A stretch of DNA of 64,000 bases from the NCBI RefSeq assembly GCF_002868735.1, contig NZ_CP025613.1, positions 372,001 to 436,000 on the forward strand, in the 5' to 3' direction. The notes beneath the pieces are model-generated. The model saw nothing but the letters and a program-made list of their open reading frames with translations, searched no databases and was not told where the DNA came from. Both the position numbers and the translations under genes were made by a program. The first letter of the stretch is position 1, and every line of letters begins with the position of its first letter. Below are positions 26,930 to 33,852 of this stretch, one piece after another. Source of the DNA: Niveispirillum cyanobacteriorum (GTDB lineage: Bacteria > Pseudomonadota > Alphaproteobacteria > Azospirillales > Azospirillaceae).

Positions 26930-27727
26930 TCAGGCCGCTTCCGGCTTTGCATGGCGTTCATAGAGGAAGCGCAGGACGGCGGCCCGGTAGGCGACATAGC
27001 GGGCATCGTCCGACAGGTCCAGGCGGCGACGGGGGCGGGGCAGGTCAACCTCCAGCACCTCCCCGATGGTGGCCGAGGGGCCATTGGTCATCATCACGAT
27101 GCGATCGGACAGCAGCACCGCCTCGTCCACATCATGGGTGATCATGATGATGGTGCTGTTCAGGCGGGTCTGGATTTCCATCACCGTATCCTGCAGATGC
27201 GCGCGGGTCAGGGCATCCAGCGCCCCGAATGGTTCATCCATCAGCAGGACCTTGGGTTCCATGGACAGCGCGCGGGCAATGCCCACCCGCTGCTTCATGC
27301 CGCCTGACAGCTCATCGGGGCGCTTGTCCACGGCATGGTCCATATGGACCAGCCGCAGGTTGTGCAGGGTCCAGTCATGTCGCTCTGCCGCCGATTTCGT
27401 GGCCCCGAATACCTTGTCCACAGCCAGCCGCACATTCTGATAGGCCGTCAGCCAGGGCAGCAGGGAATGGTTCTGGAACACCACGGCCCGGTCGGGGCCG
27501 GGGCTGTTCACCTCCTGCCCGTCCAGGATGACGCCGCCCTTGCTGGCCCGCGTCAGGCCAGCCACGATGTTCAGCAGCGTGGACTTGCCACAGCCGGAAT
27601 GGCCGATGATGGAGACATATTGCCCACGCTCAATGGCCAGGTTCACGTCTGTCACGGCATGGAAGGTGCGGCCAGCGACCGTGAAATCCATGCCAACATT
27701 TTCCAGCGACAGATAGGGATGGGTCAT
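26930..27727 (-). CDS. nrtD: nitrate ABC transporter, ATP-binding subunit
   Basis: 265-aa ATPase energising nitrate/nitrite uptake at the inner membrane. Walker A GHSGCGKST (residues 42-50), Q-loop in VVFQNHSLLPW, signature LSGGMKQR, Walker B VLLMDEPFGALD, H-switch MITHDVDEA. The HSLLPW and FGALDALTR forms are characteristic of the nitrate/taurine/sulfonate subclass, and the neighbouring NrtA and NrtB specify nitrate. Last gene of nrtABD, 12 bases after the permease. Confidence 0.92.
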   Translation of the reverse strand: MTHPYLSLENVGMDFTVAGRTFHAVTDVNLAIERGQYVSIIGHSGCGKSTLLNIVAGLTRASKGGVILDGQEVNSPGPDRAVVFQNHSLLPWLTAYQNVRLAVDKVFGATKSAAERHDWTLHNLRLVHMDHAVDKRPDELSGGMKQRVGIARALSMEPKVLLMDEPFGALDALTRAHLQDTVMEIQTRLNSTIIMITHDVDEAVLLSDRIVMMTNGPSATIGEVLEVDLPRPRRRLDLSDDARYVAYRAAVLRFLYERHAKPEAA

Positions 27728-27739
27728 GGGTCACACTCC

Positions 27740-28612
27740 TCAGCTGACCTTGCGGCCCGCAACGCGGTTGCCGATGATCGTGATGACACGGTCCAGGATG
27801 AAGCCGACCAGCCCGACATAGACCAGGGCCAGGATGATCTCGCTCATCAGCGAGCTGTTCCAGGCATCCCAGATGAAGAAGCCGATCCCCACGCCGCCGA
27901 TCAGCATTTCCGCCGCCACGATGGCCAGCCAGGACAAGCCGATGCCGATCTTCAACCCGGTGAAGATGAAAGGCACAGAGGAGGGCAGCATGATGCGGAA
28001 GAAGAATTCCAGCGGCGACAGGCGCAGGACGCGGGCCACGTTGCGGTAATCCTGCGGGATCTGCCGCACGCCGACGGCGGTGTTCAGGATGATCGGCCAG
28101 ATTGACGTGATGAAGATCACGAAAATGGCCGACGGGTCCGCCTGCCGGAAGGCGGCCAGTGAAATGGGCAGCCAAGCCAGCGGTGGTACCGTGCGCAGCA
28201 CCTGAAAAATCGGGTCCAGCCCCCGATAGGCCAGGCTGGATTGCCCGATCAGCACGCCCAGCGCGATACCGGTGATGGCGGACAGGGCAAAGCCCACGGC
28301 CACCCGCTTCAAGCTGGCGGCCAGATGCCAGAACAGGCCCTTATCCACGCCGCCATTGTCAAAGAACGGATCAATGATCAATTCCCAGGTATCGCTGACC
28401 ACCCGCGACGGCGGTGGCAGGGACGATCCCGCCCCATGGCAGGCGACTTCCCAGATACCCAGCAGGGTAACCAGCGCCAGCAGCAGCGGCAACAGGTCCA
28501 ACAATTTCTGCAACGCCCGTGTCAGGACGGATTGCAGGGTGGCGGCCAGGGCGGAAAGCCCGCCGCCACCCTGCACCCGCGCCACGAGGCCATTCTCGCT
28601 GATCGTCGACAT
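27740..28612 (-). CDS. nrtB: nitrate ABC transporter, permease subunit
   Basis: 290-aa inner-membrane permease with about six helices. The N-terminus is cytoplasmic (to about residue 35); the conserved permease loop reads VARVLRLSPLEFFFRIMLP, the contact for the ATPase. SLKRVAVGFALSAITGIALG and IWPIILNTAVGVRQIP are typical of NrtB/CmpB. It lies 20 bases downstream of nrtA on the same strand. Confidence 0.92.
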   Translation of the reverse strand: MSTISENGLVARVQGGGGLSALAATLQSVLTRALQKLLDLLPLLLALVTLLGIWEVACHGAGSSLPPPSRVVSDTWELIIDPFFDNGGVDKGLFWHLAASLKRVAVGFALSAITGIALGVLIGQSSLAYRGLDPIFQVLRTVPPLAWLPISLAAFRQADPSAIFVIFITSIWPIILNTAVGVRQIPQDYRNVARVLRLSPLEFFFRIMLPSSVPFIFTGLKIGIGLSWLAIVAAEMLIGGVGIGFFIWDAWNSSLMSEIILALVYVGLVGFILDRVITIIGNRVAGRKVS

Positions 28613-28632
28613 GGTTTATTTCCTCCCCCAAC

Positions 28633-29943
28633 TCAGGCGATACGCTTGATGTCGTGCGACGCGAGATAGGCCGCCGGGTTGGCGGGATCGAATGTGCGGC
28701 CATCGAAGAATTTCTCGATACCGCGAGAGGTGCCGGAGGGCAGGTCACTGGCGCCCGCCAGCTTGGCGGCATCGCGCCACAGGTCCTGGCGGTTGACCTT
28801 GGCGATCAGTGCCTTGGTGTCCAGATCGCCCGGCAGATAGCCCCAGCGCTGATCCTCCGTCAGGAACCAGAGATCATGGCTCTGAAACGGGTATGAGGCA
28901 TGGTTGGACCAGTATTTCATGATCTCCGGGCTGTTCTTCACGACGCGCCCGTCGCCATAATCGATGGTGCCCGTGGCGCGGCCCAGAATGTCTTCCACCG
29001 GCACCTTGAACCATTCGCGGCCAGAAACGATCTGGCACATCTCTTCCTTGTTTTCCGGCTTGTCGCACCAGATCTGCGCCTCAATGACAGCCGTCAGCAG
29101 GGCCTTGGCGGCGTTCGGGTTCTTCTCCACCCAGTCGGCGCGCATGGCGAAGCTCTTTTCCGGGTGGTCGTGCCACAGTTCGCCGGTGGTCAGGGCCGTG
29201 AAGCCGATACCCTGGTTCACCAGTTGCGCGTTCCAGGGTTCGCCCACACAGAAAGCCTCCATCGTGTCGACCTTCATGTTGGCCACCATCTGCGGCGGCG
29301 GCACCACGATGGTGGAGACATCCTTGTCTGGGTCGATGCCGTTGGAGGCCAACCAGTAGCGCATCCACAAGTCGTGCGTGCCGCCGGGGAAGGTGACGGC
29401 GCATTTCACCTCCTTGCCCTCTGCCTTCTGCTTGGCGAAGGCCTCCTTCAAGCCCTTGGCCTTGGTGGTGATGCCCATCTCCTTGTACCGGTTGGCGACG
29501 GAGATGCATTGGCCGTTGGTATTCAGCCGGGCCAGGATCTGCATGGGCAGGGGCTGGTTGTTCTTGGTCACCTTGCCGGTGGACATCAGATAGGGCATGG
29601 GCGTCAGAATATGGGCGCCATCAATGCCGCCGGCCCCGCCGCCCAGTTCCAGGTTATCGCGCGTCGTGCCCCAGCTGGCCTGCTTCACGACATTGACGTC
29701 GGGCATGCCGTATTTGGCGAACAGCCCCTTCACCTTGGCGACGATCAGCGGCGCGCTGTCGGTCAGTGCGATGAAACCCAGCGTGGCGCTGGTGACTTCC
29801 GGTGCAGCGGCGGCCCAGGCGCCCCCACCGGGCAGGGCGGCGCGCGCGACCGTCAGAAGGGTGGCGGCACCGGCGGCGCGGGCCGTGCCGGTCAAGAGCG
29901 AACGGCGGGTCAGGCCGGCGGAAGGCGTGTCGGTCTGGCTCAT
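28633..29943 (-). CDS. nrtA: nitrate ABC transporter, substrate-binding protein NrtA
   Basis: 436-aa periplasmic nitrate/nitrite-binding protein. It has a twin-arginine signal (LTRRSLLTGTARAAGAATLL), then the NrtA core: LGFIALTDSAPLIVAKVKGLF, GAHILTPMPYLMSTGKV, FPGGTHDLWMRYWLASNGI, FCVGEPWNAQLVNQGIG. Start at 29943 gives the Tat signal; open frame further upstream runs through the leader terminator and is not coding. Preceded by a long leader with a terminator. Confidence 0.93.
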   Translation of the reverse strand: MSQTDTPSAGLTRRSLLTGTARAAGAATLLTVARAALPGGGAWAAAAPEVTSATLGFIALTDSAPLIVAKVKGLFAKYGMPDVNVVKQASWGTTRDNLELGGGAGGIDGAHILTPMPYLMSTGKVTKNNQPLPMQILARLNTNGQCISVANRYKEMGITTKAKGLKEAFAKQKAEGKEVKCAVTFPGGTHDLWMRYWLASNGIDPDKDVSTIVVPPPQMVANMKVDTMEAFCVGEPWNAQLVNQGIGFTALTTGELWHDHPEKSFAMRADWVEKNPNAAKALLTAVIEAQIWCDKPENKEEMCQIVSGREWFKVPVEDILGRATGTIDYGDGRVVKNSPEIMKYWSNHASYPFQSHDLWFLTEDQRWGYLPGDLDTKALIAKVNRQDLWRDAAKLAGASDLPSGTSRGIEKFFDGRTFDPANPAAYLASHDIKRIA

Positions 29944-29987
29944 GATACGCGGGCTCCCCTGTTCCGGCCTTTGGCCGGGCTGAAAAT

Positions 29988-30045
29988 AAAAAAGCGCTCC
30001 GACGATCAGCAGGGGCCACATGGCCCATGTCTGTCATCGGAGCGC
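29988..30045 (-). terminator. intrinsic terminator (attenuator) in nrtA leader
   Basis: Minus strand GCGCTCCGA pairs with TCGGAGCGC across a 34-base loop, extended by three further partly wobble pairs, followed by six T residues. It sits 45 bases before the nrtA start, so transcription must read through it to express nrtABD. Mutually exclusive with the hexaloop hairpin. Confidence 0.75.
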
Positions 30046-30054
30046 CGTTGCTCC
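30039..30054 (-). promoter_or_regulatory. ANTAR-type hexaloop hairpin in nrtA leader
   Basis: Minus strand GGAGC-AACGGC-GCTCC: a five-base-pair stem closed by a hexaloop with A at position 1 and G at position 4, the conserved bases of ANTAR-protein RNA targets. Its 3' arm is also the 5' arm of the terminator that follows. The expected companion upstream hairpin is unclear; the best candidate (about 30071-30090) has loop AAATTG, lacking G4. Confidence 0.55.
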
Positions 30055-30161
30055 AGGCGATCCCAGCGTCGGAACCGCAATTTCGGCACCGCGGCCCCGA
30101 GCTGTTACCAGCACGGAGAAAAGGCATCGTCGCCTTCATGCCGCGTGTGCGCCGAGGTATT

Positions 30162-30177
30162 AGCGAGAAACATGCCA
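30162..30177 (-). promoter_or_regulatory. sigma-54-like promoter of nrtABD
   Basis: Minus strand reads TGGCATG-TTTC-TCGCT against consensus TGGCACG-N4-TTGCW: GG and GC elements are at the required spacing with two mismatches. It predicts a transcript starting near 30151 and hence nitrogen (NtrC) control. Confidence 0.5.
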
Positions 30178-30357
30178 AGTGCCGATGTCGCGAAAGGCAA
30201 TTGGTTAATTGTTATTTATCAAGCCTATGGCTGATGGATATGGGGTGTCGGGTGGTGGGTGCCTGCTGCCTGTGCAATGAAAACGCTCAGGTTACAGGCG
30301 GCAATGGCGCGGATTTGTGCAAATGCGAGAGCTGATGATTTTTTGAGCGTGTGCGTC

Positions 30358-32325
30358 CTACGCCGCGCGCACCCGTGTCACAAACCCGTCCAGTCCTTCG
30401 CGCAGGCTTTCCACCAGACGTGACAACTCATCCGTTGCCGTCAGGGCATTGCCCGTCATGCGACCGATATGGTCAGCCCCTTGCGCCACATCCTCCACGA
30501 CAGTATCGATGTCGGTGGCGCTCTCCGCCACGCTGCGCATATTTTCCTCAATCCGCTCTGTATCCTGTCGCTGACGCATCAGGGCCGTCTCAATCCCGGC
30601 CACCAGGGCGGCGATGGCCTCAATCTTGGCGGCTGTCGCTCCGATGGCGCTGACGGCGGCACCGGTGGCGGCCTGCATCTCCTCAATCCGCTGGCCGATC
30701 TCGTCCGTGGCGCGGCCGGTCTGGCTGGCAAGGCTTTTCACCTCCCCTGCCACCACGGCAAAGCCCTTGCCCGCCTCGCCAGCACGGGCGGCCTCGATTG
30801 TGGCGTTGAGAGCCAGTAGGTTGGTCTGGCCGGAGATTTCGCCAATGATCTCTACAATCCGCCCGATATTGCGGGCCGCATCGGTCAGGCCTTCTACGGT
30901 GCGGTGGGTCTGCCGCGCCTCCGCCACGGCATCGGCGGACACGGTCAGGGCCTGAGCCGCCTGATCATTGATATCGCGAATGGAAAGGGACAGGGAGCCA
31001 GCCGCCTGTGCCACCGCCTCCACCCCGCCGCGTGTCTGCGAACTGGCGCTGGCCATGGTCAGGGAATGGCGGGCGTTGCGGCCCGCCAGATCGGCCATGG
31101 ACACAGCGTCACCGTGGAGACCGCCGGCATGGGCGGCCATGATGTTGAGGGCCTGTTCATGCTGCTGGCTGAACCGGTCGATCACGGCTTCCAGCGCCTC
31201 GCGGCCGGCCTCCGCCCATTGGCGTTCGCGCTGCTGCTGGGCGGCGGGCGACAGGTCGGGGTCGATGCCGTCCGTCACCTGTGTCAGGGCCTTTGAAAGC
31301 CAGGGCGGCAGGCAATCCGTGTCCAGCGCGACCATCGCATCGGCCACCCGCTCTGACCAGTCGCGGGCCCGGCGCAGGCGGCCGCCCAGGCCCCAGGCGA
31401 ACAGACGCAGATGCCAGGGGGCCCCCGGCAGCGGCGCCGACAATTCCGCCTGCGCGCCGGCGATGCGGTCGGCGCACAAGGCCGCCAGATCGGCGATCAG
31501 ACGGTCCTCCACCTGTTTAAGCCGGTTGATGCGGCCCGTTGCGGCGGCGAACCAACCCTGCGCACTGGCACCGGGCAGGGGGCGGTTGGGTCCCGTCTCC
31601 CGCAACTGTGCCCGCAATTGCAGCACCTGTTCGCAATCCGCGCCTTGCAGGGTGGTCGACAAAAATCCGCGCTGGTCATCAGCGGCATGGGCCGTGAACA
31701 GGTCCAATGCCTGCCTTTGTGCCGCCTCCAACTGTGCCATGCGCCGGAAACGCGTGGCGTCGAATTGACCGGCGGTCAGGGCAGCCGCCCCCACGGCCCG
31801 TTCCTGCCCGGAAAACTCCTTGGCCCGCATGAAGTTCAGCAGGGCCGTCAGCGCGCGGGACAGGGCATTATCGGCGCTGAGGCCGGCCACGGCGGTGACC
31901 ACCGCCATCAGCGCCTCAATCAGTGTCGAATAGGCCAAGGTGGCGGATCGCAGGTCGATGCTGCGAGCCTCCACCCGTGCCCGCAAATCGGGCAGATCGC
32001 CCAGGGCGCGGCGGGCGAAGGCGATACAACTGGTCAGAGAGCCTTCCCAGCCCAGGGGATCAATAGCGCCAAGCTCCGCCATCACCTTGTCGAGGGCCAG
32101 ATCAGTTTCCGCTCGGCGGGCCGACAGGTCGGGTAACATGCCGCCATCGGCCCCCAGATGCAGCGACGTGGTGCCCCGTTCCCGCTGCAACGCATGCACC
32201 AGTCCGCTAAGGCCTGTGACCAGGGCACAGAGGCGGGCCAGACGCTTCAGCCGGTCCAGGCGCCGCGCGCGAGCAGACAGCAGGAAGCGCAGGGCCTTCA
32301 CGCGGGGAAAGGTCGGGATCGTCAT
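30358..32325 (-). CDS. NIT-domain methyl-accepting chemotaxis protein
   Basis: 655 aa. Residues about 35-270 are a NIT (nitrate/nitrite-sensing) domain, marked by [21 protein letters not shown], as in the antiterminator NasR. A linker region follows to about 390, then a chemoreceptor signalling domain with [18 protein letters not shown] and [16 protein letters not shown]. No convincing membrane helices, so it is probably cytoplasmic and senses imported nitrate or nitrite. The ATG at 32325 has AAGGA upstream. It lies 68 bases after the porin gene on the same strand and may share its leader-controlled transcript. Confidence 0.85.
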   Translation of the reverse strand: MTIPTFPRVKALRFLLSARARRLDRLKRLARLCALVTGLSGLVHALQRERGTTSLHLGADGGMLPDLSARRAETDLALDKVMAELGAIDPLGWEGSLTSCIAFARRALGDLPDLRARVEARSIDLRSATLAYSTLIEALMAVVTAVAGLSADNALSRALTALLNFMRAKEFSGQERAVGAAALTAGQFDATRFRRMAQLEAAQRQALDLFTAHAADDQRGFLSTTLQGADCEQVLQLRAQLRETGPNRPLPGASAQGWFAAATGRINRLKQVEDRLIADLAALCADRIAGAQAELSAPLPGAPWHLRLFAWGLGGRLRRARDWSERVADAMVALDTDCLPPWLSKALTQVTDGIDPDLSPAAQQQRERQWAEAGREALEAVIDRFSQQHEQALNIMAAHAGGLHGDAVSMADLAGRNARHSLTMASASSQTRGGVEAVAQAAGSLSLSIRDINDQAAQALTVSADAVAEARQTHRTVEGLTDAARNIGRIVEIIGEISGQTNLLALNATIEAARAGEAGKGFAVVAGEVKSLASQTGRATDEIGQRIEEMQAATGAAVSAIGATAAKIEAIAALVAGIETALMRQRQDTERIEENMRSVAESATDIDTVVEDVAQGADHIGRMTGNALTATDELSRLVESLREGLDGFVTRVRAA

Positions 32326-32393
32326 AGCGTGATCCTTCGTAACGGTCGGACGTAGGGAAGGGGGCGGCCAGTGCCACCCCCGGGGCAGCAGGC

Positions 32394-33614
32394 TCAGTAG
32401 GAATAGTCAAAGGCCAGCCAGAATTTCTGGCGGTCGGGGAAGGCGCCGTCGCCGTCATAATCGGCATACTTGGCGCTGACCGTAACCTTGGGTCCCAGCT
32501 TCAGCGCCGCCTCCACGTCGATCTCACTGCCATAGGAACGGTCGATCCTTTCGGCTTCGAAATCATGATACCAGAGGGCGGCGGAAAGGCCGGTGATGGG
32601 GCCGGCTGCAAGCTTCGTTTCGTAACCGATACGGCCATAGGCATCGTTGATGCCATTGGCCGGTGTGGTCAGGAAGACGTCGGCATAGCCCTGGAACTTG
32701 TGCAGGGTCGCCAGCGGTGTCGCAAAGCCGCGCACGCCGTCACCCTCCAGGCTTTCATAGCCGCCACCAAGGGACAGGCCGCCATAGGTGGCGGTCAGCT
32801 CTAGCCCGGCATAATCCAGGGACAGGTTACGGGGATTGCCCTGATAATCGGACTGGTGGGCATAGTCGGCGGCATAGGTCAGGGTAACCTTGTCCAGCGC
32901 GTACTTGCCGGCCACCCGTCCGCCATAGGTGGCGGTGGAGAGGAGCGGCTGTTCCTCCAGGTCCAGAAGATAGGTATAGCCGGTGATCTTCGCGGCGGGC
33001 GACAGGGTCAGGCCGGCATTGAACAGGTGGCTGTCGCCCTCGAACTCGCCCTGCGCGCTTTTGTGCCCGAACACGCGGTTGACCTGCGCCACATAGGCAT
33101 AGGTCAGGTCCAGCTTGTCGATGGCCTGGGTGTTGATTTTCAGGGCATCCAGCGTCTGTTCATTCTGACGGAACCCGACGGCGCCGATGAAGCGCTGATT
33201 ATCCAGGTTCAGACGCTGGCGGCCCAGCGTGATGGCGGTCTTGGTGAAGCCGGTATAATCGACCTGCAGGCGGTTCAACTCCATGCCTTCCGGGTCGGCG
33301 ACCAAGGGGCGGCGTGTCTTGCCGTTCAGGCCATCATTGAAGGCGCTGCTGACATGGGCGATGGTCTCCGCCTCCGCCAGCAGGGAGAAGCCGTTGATCT
33401 TGCCCGTCTGAAAGCCGGTACGGACGCGGGCGGTCTGGGCATGGGCATTCTGCGCCAAGCCTGCCTGATCGACATCTTCCAGGCGGTAACGGAAATCCAG
33501 GATGAACTTGCCGTCCTTCAACAGGCTGGCGGCGTCGCCAGCCAGGGCGGGTTGCGCCAGCAGGGGAAGGGCCAGGATCAGGGACAGGGTGCGCGCATTC
33601 TTCTGCAGCGTCAT
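32394..33614 (-). CDS. alginate-export-like outer-membrane beta-barrel (putative nitrate-regulated porin)
   Basis: 406 aa. The signal peptide ends at about residue 25 (QPALA). The rest is a beta-barrel with alternating strands (FILDFRYRLEDVDQ, AITLGRQRLNLDNQRFIGAVGFRQN, FKYADYDGDGAF-like end) and a C-terminal aromatic strand FWLAFDYSY. The LGRQRL/DNQRF pattern is that of the alginate-export (AlgE-like) superfamily, whose members often sit beside nitrate-assimilation genes. Start at 33614 has GGAG seven bases upstream. The nitrate-type leader and NIT chemoreceptor neighbour suggest nitrate passage through the outer membrane. Confidence 0.75.
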   Translation of the reverse strand: MTLQKNARTLSLILALPLLAQPALAGDAASLLKDGKFILDFRYRLEDVDQAGLAQNAHAQTARVRTGFQTGKINGFSLLAEAETIAHVSSAFNDGLNGKTRRPLVADPEGMELNRLQVDYTGFTKTAITLGRQRLNLDNQRFIGAVGFRQNEQTLDALKINTQAIDKLDLTYAYVAQVNRVFGHKSAQGEFEGDSHLFNAGLTLSPAAKITGYTYLLDLEEQPLLSTATYGGRVAGKYALDKVTLTYAADYAHQSDYQGNPRNLSLDYAGLELTATYGGLSLGGGYESLEGDGVRGFATPLATLHKFQGYADVFLTTPANGINDAYGRIGYETKLAAGPITGLSAALWYHDFEAERIDRSYGSEIDVEAALKLGPKVTVSAKYADYDGDGAFPDRQKFWLAFDYSY

Positions 33615-33628
33615 CTGAGGCTCCAAAT

Positions 33629-33676
33629 AAAAAAGGCGCCTAAACGATCCGGGGGTGACCCAGATGTTCAGACGCC
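33629..33676 (-). terminator. intrinsic terminator (attenuator) in porin leader
   Basis: Minus strand GGCGTCTGAAC pairs with GTTTAGGCGCC (11 pairs, two G-U), followed by TTTTTT. It stands 15 bases before the porin start and overlaps the second hexaloop hairpin, so the two structures exclude each other. Confidence 0.75.
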
Positions 33677-33732
33677 ATTGTCCGGCGGGACCGGCGGGCC
33701 GGCCCTATGAAGGGGAACCGCCATTGGTCCCC
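33669..33732 (-). promoter_or_regulatory. two-hairpin ANTAR-type RNA target in porin leader
   Basis: Hairpin P1 (33712-33732): GGGGACC-AATGGC-GGTTCCCC with one bulge. Hairpin P2 (33669-33684): CGGAC-AATGGC-GTCTG with one wobble. Both loops are AATGGC, with A at position 1 and G at position 4. P1 begins only about three bases after the predicted transcription start, and the P2 loop/3' arm is the left arm of the terminator. This is the classical layout of NasR/NasT-type antitermination. Confidence 0.7.
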
Positions 33733-33745
33733 GCCGAATGGTTAA

Positions 33746-33761
33746 CGCAAATTTTGTGCCG
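33746..33761 (-). promoter_or_regulatory. sigma-54-like promoter of porin/NIT-chemoreceptor genes
   Basis: Minus strand reads CGGCACA-AAAT-TTGCG: GGCAC and TTGC match the -24/-12 consensus at exact spacing. About 40 bases upstream (33801-33819) TGCACC and GGCGCA halves resemble an NtrC site, but the spacer is two bases longer than canonical. Confidence 0.6.
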
Positions 33762-33852
33762 CAGCTGCGAAGCGCTGTTTTCCATAAACTGGCATAAAGT
33801 TGCGCCCAATTATGGTGCAGTGCCGCATGATTTTTGGGCGCTCAATTGCTGA

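Larger units (their letters stand above)
29944..30357. other. 414-base nrtA promoter and leader region
   Basis: Holds, on the minus strand, a sigma-54-like promoter (30162-30177), a leader of about 208 bases with a hexaloop hairpin (30039-30054) and an overlapping terminator (29988-30045). It also contains the 3' flank of the NIT-chemoreceptor gene. No protein-coding gene is supported. Confidence 0.6.

Noticed and set aside
28900-30234. 444-codon open frame opposite nrtA and its leader
   Set aside because: Runs across the nrtA attenuator and has no protein-family pattern.
33801-33819. NtrC site upstream of the porin promoter
   Set aside because: Half sites TGCACC and GGCGCA are separated by seven bases instead of five, with one mismatch; kept only as a note, not as a feature.
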